Below are positions 21,325 to 31,913 of a DNA stretch of 64,000 nucleotides, piece after piece (position 1 is the stretch's first letter; each line of letters starts with the position of its first letter). The stretch comes from Knoxdaviesia capensis. Lineage: Eukaryota > Ascomycota > Sordariomycetes > Microascales > Gondwanamycetaceae. The stretch covers positions 3,522,144 through 3,586,143 of the forward strand of contig LNGK01000002.1 in NCBI GenBank assembly GCA_001510575.1. Reading direction: 5' to 3'. The notes beneath the pieces were generated by a model. That model had not been told where the DNA came from, did no database searches, and saw only the letters and a program-made list of their open reading frames with translations. Made by a program: the position numbers and the translations under genes.

Positions 21325-23439
21325 TGCTGCTCATTTGAGCAGAGGTACCACAGGAAGGGTTATGTTCCAATCTCGCCCACCCAATCCGATGGCATCCCGG
21401 GTAGTTTTCCCTTGTAAAATTATCGATGTAGCGGCGGGCCACTTAGATCAATTTGTGACGCTCGTTCTCTTGACCCCCTGATTTGCGTGGGAGTTTAGTT
21501 TAAACTGACACCGTGCAGAGAATTTTCTCGCGTGCTTGGTGTTGAAATGTTGTGCGAAGTTCGAGCCCCAAGATAACGCCACATTCTTCGACTACCTGCT
21601 TCACTCCCGACACACAGATATGTGTAGTTGGACTCGGGCGCGAATCTTTGCTTCTTCTTCCTCTTCTTCTTCCATATCGAACCTCGTACAAAGATCAAGA
21701 CGAGAAGAGAGGGGAAAAAATTTCACCACCCACAGTACCGCTCCGAGTAGCGATAGCGGGTAAACTCAGATCCGTTGGCTTGCGTTCTTGCCACCACCTT
21801 CCCAGAGCCAGGAGCACTGTCCGCTCCGCTTAGCAGTTACCAATCGCTTGGCGAATATTGGCCTGATTTCCCAGCCGTTCTTGACTGTGAGAGACTGAGA
21901 GCCTCGATAAGAGAAATAAGCTCCCATTTCCGGCTCCATGCGAACCTGAGGTCGGAAAACGCCAGCCAATCCCTTGTTCAACTGCCATTTCCGCTTGGGG
22001 GGGGTTTTTTTTCCTTGTCAAGTAAGCTCAGGAACATCAGGAACAGATATCACTCGCAGTGAAAACGCGTCAAAAGTCCGTAAGTACTTGCATCTGGGTT
22101 TGTCCCCCAAAGATTCGGGCATCTCTCTTGTCTAGCTGGGTTTTATCCTGTGCGTCGAATCCAACGGCATTCGTTCATACGCCAATAAGCGCCGTCATTT
22201 CAGCCATTGCTATCAAAACTGCACACTACCCCAAATTAAGGTGAAGTCCGAGGCTTTGAGTATCAAAATCAAGCACCGCCCACGCAACCTCAAGTGATGT
22301 GTCCGAGTTTCTCATGTTCAATATAAAGTGTCCCTCACGCTTCCGTGCATGTATGGGCAGCTCGATGCTCACATTCCTGCATACGGATTGGGTGGTCGTT
22401 GTCTTAGAGCGCAACGTCTATCCTCTTGAATCTTGAAAGCAGTTCCACGACTTCCTTTCAAGTTCCCCTTACTTGCACCCTATGTGGTCCAAAAACACCC
22501 GTGCATGTAATGCAGGTACCATCCTTTGCGATGTCGGTCTCAAAATTCCAGAAATCATCTCCCTTGTCCCGTCGTCCTATCCATCCACTTTGTCTTCGCT
22601 TCTCTCGATATGAGAAAAAGTTCGCAAGTAATTTAACCCCTAGCATGGTCTAGGCCCGATTTCCCTTGGCTTTCAAATTACCAAGATTCCTTAATCCCTA
22701 CCAGAATGGAAAAGAAGTCTTTCCTTTTTCTCTCTGGCGACAAATGTGGGACGTCTTGGAAAGTCTAGAATGTCAACTACTGACTACAGTACAGGCCTAT
22801 GGAATTTGTATGAACGACCAGTTGACTCCATGTAGGGTTTAACCCTGGTCTATTGTGTCTCATCTCGAAGAGCACAGGTCTCTTTCTTTCTTGCTCGTCC
22901 ATCTGTGCGGCTATTGGCTTTTGATCGTTATAGCCCATGGCCTAGGTCGGGTATCAGATACTAGAAGATGCCATTTTGTAGGCTAGCAAGTATGAGATGT
23001 AAATGGCTGTTCATTCACGAGGTACCCTACTCACATGTCGTCGTAGAATGCTTTACAACTCTTATTATAATTCCAGTAGCACAACCCTAGCCCTAACACG
23101 AGACTATTAGGGTCCATACCAAAAACTATGGAATACCGGGCGTGAAGAAATGTATGAGAGATCGCTATTAAAATTCACTCCTGGCTGATGTTTTCTGTTG
23201 TGTTTTTCTCCCGATCTCGAATACGCATTTTTTGTTACCATTTGCCTTGCGTTTACACGAATGACAGATTGTCTTTAGGACGAATTAACTACTACATTGG
23301 GATTTTGGGGTACACCGACTCTTGACATCTTGAAGTTATGAGATTCGCGTTTGTACATTATATATCCTGCTTTCAAATTACGTCCCGGGTTTCACGGTCC
23401 TCATCACATCTACCATATCTCGTCTACAAGTCGGCAAAC

Positions 23440-24654
23440 ATGGCGACGCTCCGCCGCTCTACTAGACTACAGACTACTACAGCACCATCAGACGGCACGA
23501 ACGATGTGACGAGCCAAGCACCCCCGGACCCACCCCGGTCCGCGAGGAAGAAGCGGGCCGCTGCAGGCGAGCAGACCGGAATGCCGGAGAGACCGCGCAA
23601 GCGACAAACGAAAACGACCGGAAGCCCTGAACGATCCGGGGTGGATACCCCTGCGGAGGAGGACCCGCTTCCGCCTCCCCCGGCAACTCCACAGAAGAAG
23701 ACCCTGAGCGCTGCCGCTCGGCGCGGCCAGGCGCTGGCCGCTGAGAACCTGACCACAGCCACGCTGCTCTCTCCCGAGACGTCGCGCATAATCCCGCCCA
23801 AGCCGATGCGGATAAAGACCAAGAAAGCCGCCGCTAGCTCCGCCAGCGATGCCACTGAGACGGCCAGCCAGGAGGAAGCTGACACCAACCGGATCATCTT
23901 GGAAGAGGCGCGAGCTTCATTCCTGGAGGACGCGTGCGCACACCTTGTGCGCATCGACGCGCGCATGAAGCCGCTGATTGAGAAACACTATTGCGAGATG
24001 TTCTCGCCGGCGTCGCTGGCGAAGGCGGCGGACCCGTTCCAGAGTCTGGCCACCACAATCATATCACAGCAAGTGTCGACCGCCGCCGCTCGGTCGATTT
24101 GTAACCGGTTCATCGCTCTCTTCACCGAGGCGTCCGACGGTGCCGCTGCAGATGACACAGATGCTCTCAACTCCTCGCGCTTCCCAACCCCGTCGCAGGT
24201 GGTCGCCTGCCCGCCCGACCGGCTGCGCACCGCGGGACTGTCTGGACGCAAGGTCGAGTACATCCTGGGGCTTGCTGAGAAGTTCGCCAGCGGCGAGCTA
24301 TCAGCGCAGATGCTTGCAGATGCCCCGTACGCTGATGTGGTGAGCAAGCTCACGGCTGTGCGCGGGCTGGGCCTGTGGTCTGTTGAGATGTTTGCCTTTG
24401 GCACTCTGAAGCGGCCTGACGTGTTCTCGCTGGGCGATCTCGGCGTGCAGCGTGGCATGGCGGCGTTTGTTGGGCGGGATGTGGCGAAGCTGAAGTTCTC
24501 AAAGGGCGGTGGTGCTGGCGGCAAGTGGAAGTACATGTCAGAGGCCGAGATGAAGGCCCTTTCAGAGCGATTTGCTCCGTATCGCTCCATCTTCATGTGG
24601 TATATGTGGAGGGTTGAGACGACTTCCAGTGCCCCAGTGATGACTGAAGCCTGA
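23440..24654 (+). CDS. MAG1: DNA-3-methyladenine glycosylase (HhH-GPD, MAG1/AlkA type)
   Basis: Single exon, 404 residues from the ATG at 23440. An upstream in-frame ATG at 23338 would add a 34-residue sequence that looks like 5' leader, so 23440 (MATLRRSTR) is preferred. Residues 1-150 are a disordered basic region with PRKR-type nuclear localisation signals. The HhH-GPD fold follows: DPFQSLATTIISQQVSTAAARSI, the helix-hairpin-helix AVRGLGLWSVEMFAFG, and the catalytic aspartate D333 in SLGDLGVQRG. The enzyme removes alkylated purines such as 3-methyladenine from DNA, starting base-excision repair in the nucleus. It has an insertion of about 25 residues (TEASDGAAADDTDALNSS region) between the first helices compared with the compact bacterial enzymes. 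No close neighbour shares a pathway. Confidence 0.9.
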   Translation: MATLRRSTRLQTTTAPSDGTNDVTSQAPPDPPRSARKKRAAAGEQTGMPERPRKRQTKTTGSPERSGVDTPAEEDPLPPPPATPQKKTLSAAARRGQALAAENLTTATLLSPETSRIIPPKPMRIKTKKAAASSASDATETASQEEADTNRIILEEARASFLEDACAHLVRIDARMKPLIEKHYCEMFSPASLAKAADPFQSLATTIISQQVSTAAARSICNRFIALFTEASDGAAADDTDALNSSRFPTPSQVVACPPDRLRTAGLSGRKVEYILGLAEKFASGELSAQMLADAPYADVVSKLTAVRGLGLWSVEMFAFGTLKRPDVFSLGDLGVQRGMAAFVGRDVAKLKFSKGGGAGGKWKYMSEAEMKALSERFAPYRSIFMWYMWRVETTSSAPVMTEA

Positions 24655-27613
24655 GGTGAAAGAGAAGTATATGTACATATCTCGCCAAGACCATGATGAA
24701 TGACGCGGAGAGACTACAGAATCCCGTCTATTCTACCTTCAGCACGATCCATCCCGTTCTCAGCGACTCTCCTGCACAGTTGGTGGTTCCCCTCTTTGCT
24801 CAGCCTCCCTTTTGTTGTCCAATAAACCGATTCCGCTCTCTCCCTTGCCCAGCTTTCAAATTGTACCACCACCGTTCGTGTATCTCTATCTTGCCATTAT
24901 GCGATACAGCCACCACGAGGTTTTCATTCTGTCACGGTCTGGACTTGGCTAACCGGCCCGAGAGTCACACCTGGTGTATATGAGTTGCTGTAGCGAGATG
25001 AGTGCCCGACATCGGCTAGGATGGAGTCGACGACATGACAGTGATCGCCCAACCTATGGTGCATGTCGCCTGTTTCACAGAGACGAAAAAGGTGTACTCT
25101 ACCACGACGACTAACTCAGCCAGCCGATGCTTGTTAAGGTTTAGTTGACAGTGTGGCTTGGAACACATGCGAGTTTTGGCCAACGCACAACTACATTTGC
25201 GGATATAGCCCTGTCTATAGATACCCCACACTCAAGATAAACGGCACGAACCGGTGTAGCATGGCTGTGCTTAGATATCGGGGATTCTTCGCCGCTTTAC
25301 TACCCGCATAGATAAGGATTTGACAGACATCACAGGCTCGTGCTTGAACTTCAACGGAAGGGGGGTAAGGGAGGGGTACATATAGCGGGTTCCGCGCGTG
25401 TTTTGTTGTGTTCTTTACCTTTCTGAGGTGACACCTCTCTGTGCACAGGACGAGGGGAGCTGTTAGCCTTCATGTGAGCCTAGGCGGGAGACAATGGTGA
25501 CTGGGGTTCGGTATCTGCATGTGAGTTGCTGGGTTCGTCTGGAAGCTCACTTCTGGCGGGAATCCCAACCTAACTTGGAGAAGCTGGTTGACCCGAACAC
25601 CGGCAAACACATGCAACCGCACGGATGCATATGAGCTTGTATCACGCTTGTGAGATTTTGTATTGGGCAGATAGTTGGGGAGGGCCTCCAGTGCCGTTGT
25701 CCAAGCTGTACAGCCGAGCTGTACTACGGTGTAGCTCCCTCAACTGTCTGATAGCAAGAAGATCGTGAGGGGAGTTTCCCCACCACTTTTGGTGAGATAG
25801 AAATGATAAGACAAAATATCAAGAGGCATCGATGTTGGCAGTAGTAAAGCGGAAGGAGTGGCTATCTTGTGTCGGGCGCGGAGGTGGCCTCCAGAGAAAG
25901 CCAGGGACAGCTATATGCAGATATGTAGATGGCGGAGAACGAGTGGTGTATAACAAACACGATGGAGAGCGTAAGCTGGGGTGTCAAAAGGAGATATGTA
26001 TGGAGTGAACGGAGAGACATGAGCCCATCATTTTAGGGCTTAGGGTTTCTCCACAACAGAACTGGAAGGCGCGGAATCGTCCGCCGCTGATCGCAACTTC
26101 CCTCAAATTCCAGCACTGCCTTCCTACCATCTCAATATTCACCTAAGCGTAATGTGACAGGAGCATGGCACCAGCTTTTGAGATAACTAGGAAAATCAAG
26201 GAGGGAGGAGCTGTAGTAAGCTTTAAACCCCTAACACCTGTGTAAATCCTTCTCTTTTCATGCTTCTTGCGTCGTCAACGCATCAATATTTCGACCTCTG
26301 TGAGATTTCACTTACACCATTCTCTCAGCCCAGCACAGCCTGGATACGCCAGTCTATATTCCGTGAGATTATTTTCGCCATTGCTCCAACAAAAAGTGTC
26401 CTTTTCTCATTTCAGATATTTGCCTCTTTCAGCCCGGAGAAAAACAACCCTTCAATCCGATCCCGGCCCAAATTCTGAGGCTCTCTCTCGAGCGTGCGTG
26501 CAGGCTGTTGAGAGATGTGCATGTGAGTCTGGGAGGGCGTCTAATGATGCAGGCCATTTCCATTGCCCTCCCCTCGTCTGCATATGCGCCACTTAACATC
26601 CATGTCTTAGAAGACGGGGGCCCTTTAGTGAGGATCACCACCCTGGCCACTCTCAAAGCCCATATGCACGAGAAAAACGGCTAAGGCCAGGCACACCAAC
26701 CGGCTTTCTCAGCCCATGTCCTATCATTCACTGTTCTTCCATCTTCACTGACTTTCCTGCCGTGTGCCGTGGTGGCTTGGCTCAAGCGTCTGTTGGATCC
26801 CATCCAGGTTTAGTGGCTAACTCTAATTCTTTCACTGCCCCCCCAGAGAATGATATGCGTTGACGACCTTCGTTCTGACCACATACTGTATCAGTTGCGC
26901 TGAGGAGATGACCCTAGACAGCCGTTGACGGCCTCCGGTCCTAACCCACGCAACGGTACGAAAAAGCTGGCCTCGTTGGCTGGCCTGGCTTATTCTAACC
27001 ACCTCAGCCACCAAGGCACCATTCTCGAACGGGACGAAACGAATCGCTTAACATACCTCCAAAAAAGCGTCGAAAGGTGGATATCATATCATCCTGATAT
27101 CAAAGGACCTAGCAGCCGCCCGATATAATAAATATTTATATGTTGACGTTGCTTCCCGGAATCTCACATCTCCAGGCTACCATGATCTTCTCTCGTCTCG
27201 AAAATCAACCAAACTCTGCCCCCCCACCATTAAACCGCCTCGTTGATTTAAACACAGTAGTTAGCTCCTCTGCACCACACGACCCAGCAAACAAGCTTCG
27301 ATACATGCTCGACACTTATTACGCGAACCCTTCTCCCCTTTCCACCTTTTTTTCTTCTTTTCTTTTCTTATGCATATCCGCGCAGAATCTCAACTTCTCC
27401 TGGCCTAGCCGAACAACCAATCTTCGTCCAGTCTTCCTGACACCGTGAACGTGAACGTTCCGCTCTTTTCAAACCCCACTGTTGCAGTCTGTCGCATACT
27501 GTGCTGTTGCAAGAATTTCCTGTCGCAATAGATAGGGTCGTGCCTGTTTCATCTATTGATCCTTTAAAAAATTTCTATTTTGTTCTCTCAAGTCTTCTAC
27601 ACCCCACAACGCG
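24655..27613. other. Gene-free region upstream of IPK2
   Basis: A 2.96-kb region with no supported gene. It contains the MAG1 3' UTR, a TTAGGGCTTAGGGTTT element at about 26034-26049, and a pyrimidine-rich leader before IPK2 (about 27330-27600). Short open frames of up to about 100 codons lack features. Confidence 0.55.
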
Positions 27614-28845
27614 ATGTCGCAAAGAGAAATCCCCGCTCTTCATGAGCTGGTTAGCTATGGCCATGCCGTTGCTGGACAGTAAGTCTCCTGGTTCTGACAG
27701 TTGCTGCTTTCGCTTCAACCCCTCACCACCCTCAACAACAGCCCTGATTCTTCCCTCTTATTACTTTGCCCCTGAGCTGTGCTAACTCACGCCATTCATA
27801 ATACAGCGATGGAACTCTTTCCGATCCTGAAGGCGAGCTCTTTATCAAGCCCTGCACACAAACCGAGATAGAATTCTACCAGTCGGCCAACGAGAAGGCC
27901 CCGGACTTTGCGGCTCTTATGCCGGCGTTCTACGGAACCCTGTCCCTCGGCACTGACACCGAGGCTGCTGTTGACAGCGCTCTTCAGAGTGGCACAGATA
28001 CCCCGGCTCCGGCGGCACCAGCCGAGACCACACAAACACCTGCTCCCAGCGGGGGAGCCGACCCCGCGGCGTGGAAGCCCAACAAGGGAAAGAAGATTGC
28101 CACCGAACAGGCGATAGTTCTGGAGAACACCTCGCGCGGTTTCGAGAAGCCCAACATTCTGGACTGCAAGCTGGGAGTCCGCCTCTGGGCGGACGATGCT
28201 CCAGCGCAGAAGCGCCAGCGCTTTGACAAGATCTCTGGCGAGACGACCCATGCAAAGTACGGCTTCCGCATCGCCGGTATGCGCGTGTACAAGGGATCGG
28301 ATAACCCGGCCGAGCTCGACGAGGATGACTACAAGGTCTATGACCGTGACTACGGCCGCTTTGTGGTCAACAACGACAACCTCGTGGACACTTTCCGGAA
28401 GTTCGTGTTCAACTCTCACGCTGGAATCGACGAACACCTCGGCCGTGCTGTGGCTACTGCCATTGCCCGGGACGTCCAGACTGTGGTCGATGTTCTCGAG
28501 AAGCATGAGAGTCGGATGTACTCGGCAAGTGTTCTCGTCGTGATCGAAGGTGACGGTGCCGCTCTTCACCATGCCATTGAGAGCAACAACCTCGCTGTCG
28601 ACGCGATCGAAAAGAAGGCTGCCGATAGACCCGACAGCGTTCCCGCCACCTCGCGCTTTGACAGTGGGGTTGACATGGAAGACGATGAGTCTGACAGCGA
28701 CGAAGAGATTAAGAAGCCCGGAATCTATGCTGTCAAGCTGATTGACTTCGCCCACGCTTCATGGACTCCGGGTGAGGGCCCCGACGAGAACTCTCTCAAG
28801 GGCGTGCGGAGCCTCGTGTCTATTTTCGAAGAGCTGGCGAAGTGA
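27614..28845 (+). CDS. IPK2: Inositol polyphosphate multikinase
   Basis: Two exons, 27614-27678 and 27807-28845 (intron 128 bp, donor GTAAGT, branch CTAAC, acceptor CAG), giving 367 residues. Exon 1 encodes MSQREIPALHELVSYGHAVA and the splice joins it to GHDGTLSDPEGELFIKP, the ATP-binding lobe of the inositol phosphate kinase family. The signature PxxxDxKxG is PNILDCKLG at 137-145, with D141 and K143 expected to bind the inositol phosphate; SASVLVVIEGDG stands for the SSLL element, and IDFAHA at 334-339 for the metal-binding IDF motif. Its size and short length fit Ipk2/Arg82 (yeast 355 residues) rather than the larger Kcs1. It converts InsP3 to InsP4/InsP5 in the nucleus; in yeast it also stabilises ArgR-Mcm1 transcription complexes. 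An acidic stretch (MEDDESDSDEE) sits before the C-terminal motif. Confidence 0.9.
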
Positions 28846-29828
28846 TAGCGTCTCTCTGAGTGAGTGAGCGGCTGGCCTTTTTTTTTTTTTCTTTTCTTTT
28901 TCTGCTATTTTGCCTCTTCTTTTCGTCCAGGTGTCTATGGCTATCTGGGTTTCACGGGGTTAGCCTTTGGTTTCTTCGTTACAGATTCGTCTTTTTGAGT
29001 GTTACATACACGATTGCGTTGATATTCATTTCGTTGGCTTCTCGTTTGCAATTTTTGTTTTTGAGCACTTCCTCTCATACTAGAATATCCTCTTCCTAGC
29101 TGCGACACATATCACGGCTTTCTGTAGCTAGGTGGCGAGGCATAACGATGATGAATACATACGAACCGGGAACGGCTCTCCATTCTTGATTTTACATCTT
29201 TAATTCAACCTTGATTCATTGACTTTGTATGAGTGAAAACCTTGAAAAAGCGCTGTACGGAATCCTTTTTTCCAGCCTGCCAAGGCTCACTGAGTGTGAA
29301 GAGCGATCAAAATTGGATCAAGACTTTTCGGGGGGTCGTTTCCATTGCACAGAACTTTAGTACCATAGATTCATTGTTCGTAGTGTAAGACTGTGAGTAA
29401 CAAGGTCTCCGATCTCCATCTCCCCGAAGTTCCAGACTTGAATTAGTGCGAACGATAGACACAAGAGAGCGTGGCCACCGCTGTGTGACCGAAAAACACA
29501 CACTCCTGCCACCCGCCCAATCAAATCAGGAGACCAAGGGTCGTGAACAGGTGATGGAATCAGCCGACACGCACCGAATAGAAGCAGGCAAAGGAGAGAC
29601 AGAGACACAAAGATGGAGAGACTAGACTGTCTGTGTGACAGCGGATTTTCGTCCCTGGGGTGGGGACACACACGTCTGCGTATGTCCACAGGTCAACGCT
29701 GCTGGTGCCCAACGGCCCCAACGGAGGAGTACAACGACTCATTTTTCTCTCGCAGACGCCCTTTCGCGGGAGGCCGCATGCACCCTGCGGAACAGTAAGA
29801 AGGTGAGAGAGAAGATAAGAACAAAGTC
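28846..29828. other. Intergenic, convergent 3' ends
   Basis: Between the 3' ends of IPK2 (plus) and CLP1 (minus). Poly-T tract at 28879-28890, otherwise unremarkable AT-rich DNA; no gene seen. Confidence 0.6.
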
Positions 29829-31511
29829 TCACCCCAGGAGGTTGATGTTGGGTTCCGGCCACTTTCCCCACACTAGCGGGTGCTCCGCAAGGGGCCCGCC
29901 GATGGGCGACAGGATCTTGGCACGCGCCTTGTCCTTATCGACATGTGCAACGTACACAAAGCCCTTGACTGTGGCGGAGCGGATACTCTGAGGCGTGTCC
30001 TTTAGCGAGGCGTTCATCACCGCGAGCGTCCACTGCTCCATGCCGGGCGACACGTCAACACTGATCAGTGCTAGAGGATCTCCACCGTAGAGCGAGACTA
30101 TATGTATCCGAGAGACCGGATCGTCAGTAAAACTGGTGCGGAAGGGGTGGCGATGCATAGGGACAGTGAGATATGTGGCAGAGCGGGCATCTGTGCAATA
30201 TGGGAGTGGTGTGCTCTGTGTGCACATGGTGCTACCAGGGCGGAAGATCTTTGACTCAGAATTGAAAGAGGAAAGAAAAAAAAACTTACATTCGGGTGCT
30301 TGGAACACAGACAACACGTCAAAGTTGACTTGTTGGGTGAATGGGCTCAAAGTGCGGTCTTTTTCACCAAAGAAGTACTCCTTGATCGCAGCCTCGCGTG
30401 TTTGCTGCATCCAAGTGTCACTTCGCTCAGCCACACCACTTGACTTGTCTAGCAACACCACAGAAACGCTATCACCGACACTTGTGGTCGCGCTCCGGAT
30501 CCGCCGGGTCAATTCGGCGTTTAGACGTGTGCTGTCGAGAACGAGCACGATGTTCACTGGCGAGAATTGCATGGTTAGTATGGGCGTCTGCTCTGTGCGT
30601 TGCTAGCATGTGATGCGCTTCCTTACCGGAGAACTCCTCAATTATGTGAAGCAGAATATCGATGCCCGCCTTGTCTTGGGCGGTGACAGCCGGAGAGTCG
30701 ATCAATAGCCCCGCAGATCTTGTATCTTGGTCCTCCGCCAACTTCTCTGTAACACACGTGGCCATCTGGCTGACGAGATGCCGATAGAACTCAGTGTCCT
30801 GGTCAGCCAGTGGATGGCCGTAGTAGTACACCAACGGCAGCTTGACCGGGATGGGGGCAGGTCCGCTGGTAGGGGTGCTGCCCCAACCGTCACCGGTTGT
30901 GACATCCATGATGGTGCCAAACACCGCAGCGCTTAGTGTCCCGGGGAGGGTGAGCATGCCCTCGTGCGGGTCCAGGTTGACCGCCAGCGGCGCGGTGCCG
31001 GATCGGGTGGCATACGCAGTCAGAGTCCGCGCAAGGGTCGTCTTGCCGGTCGTGGGCGGGCCAGCGATAAGGATCCGCGGGCCCGGAGCACCCTCACGTG
31101 CCGCCGCAGCGCGCAGACTTGATAGCTTGTAGTGGAGGTTCAAGTAGCTGTTCATAGGCGAGTCGGCGGGGGTCGCATACTCCTCGACGAACTCGTCGAG
31201 TGTAGGCCCGTCAATCTCCAGCTCGCATCCCGTCGTTGTAAGGATCTTTGTCTTGACGCCAGTAAAGCGGTACGGCCGTTGGTGGGCGAGCTCCGTTCCG
31301 TCCTTCTCGGCCGTGCCGGTCAGGAGCTTCACTGTCACCTCAGAGTTGAAGCCGACTTCGAAGCGCCATTCCCAGAATGGGAAAAGCTTGTGAATGCGTG
31401 TGGAAGTTTCCTCCGGCTATGGAAAGGTACGTTAGAGAACAGTATCAGGAATAGACCTATGGGCCAACGACTTACTAAATCCTGTAGTTGGCCTAATCCC
31501 GGGATTGACAT
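29829..31511 (-). CDS. CLP1: mRNA cleavage and polyadenylation factor CLP1
   Basis: Four exons: 31511-31476, 31416-30627, 30556-30290 and 30190-29829; introns of 59, 70 and 99 bp; 484 residues. The last splice (donor GTAAGT, acceptor CACAG at 30191-30192) is chosen by phase and is the least certain. Exon 1 gives MSIPGLGQLQDL, the typical Clp1 start; exon 2 begins PEETSTRIHKLFPFWEWRFE. The P-loop GPPTTGKTT is at 131-139, followed by the ATP-binding domain (VNLDPHEGMLTLPGTLSA, YYYGHPL, LLIDSPAV) and a C-terminal domain with DVSPGMEQWTLAVMNAS. Clp1 is a subunit of cleavage factor IA, bridging Pcf11 to the 3'-end processing machinery in the nucleus; the human homologue is a polynucleotide kinase, while the yeast protein binds ATP without known kinase activity. 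Head-to-head with PRP22. Confidence 0.9.
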
Positions 31512-31913
31512 CTTGATTGATCACTCAATAGTCGTCTGGAGAATAGGAAGAGAATACAGGAAAGAGAAAAAAAAGAAAGAAAAAAGAACCAAGACAAAAA
31601 ACACAAGAAACAAGAAACAAGATGCTGAAATATATGTAAATATCAATATAGATTTTGCTAAGCTTGAAGCTGTGTGATTTATGGGTGGTCGTTTGAAAAT
31701 ACCGTTTATGATTTATAGCTTCTGACTAACAGCTGCCGCCAGCTGCTGTCAGCTGACCGTACTCAACACCAGCCCAGAATTTTGATGCTCTTGTCCTTCA
31801 CGGCAAAAAAGTCCAGTCACATTTCAAATCTTCTCCATCCACTACTTTCTTCTTCTGACAATTCACCTTTTCTATCGGATGTGTTCGCAGCTGAACACTT
31901 TATATTTTTGAGA
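31512..31913. promoter_or_regulatory. Shared divergent promoter of CLP1 and PRP22
   Basis: 402 bases separate the two start codons, leaving one bidirectional promoter for two pre-mRNA-processing genes. An A-rich purine tract occupies 31557-31622, and an imperfect CAGCTG-rich stretch (CAGCTG at 31730 and 31748 region) lies near the middle. An in-frame ATG at 31785 could extend PRP22 by 43 residues but lacks family similarity. Confidence 0.6.

Larger units (their letters stand above)
18167..23439. other. 5.3-kb gene-free region
   Basis: The largest gap in the window. I find no frame with a recognisable domain on either strand. It holds the ANP1 promoter at the left and the MAG1 promoter at the right. 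Features seen: GTAC-rich palindromic motifs around 19183-19226, 20518, 20695, 20887 and 21305-21324; a GTCA tetranucleotide run at about 19241-19258; a TTTTCC repeat at about 19916-19934 followed by poly-T; and telomere-like motifs at 22834-22846 and 23083-23096. A 131-codon frame at 20012-20407 (minus) is not recognised. Confidence 0.55.

Noticed and set aside
23338..23439. Upstream in-frame ATG of MAG1 adding 34 residues
   Set aside because: The added sequence resembles untranslated leader and has no family similarity; MATLRRSTR at 23440 is a better start.
27796..28755. 319-codon minus-strand frame
   Set aside because: Antisense to IPK2, which has clear kinase motifs on the plus strand.
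31785..31913. Upstream in-frame ATG of PRP22 adding 43 residues
   Set aside because: Prp22 proteins start directly with the MDDLLKLELLSLV-like segment; the extension lacks similarity and overlaps the divergent promoter.
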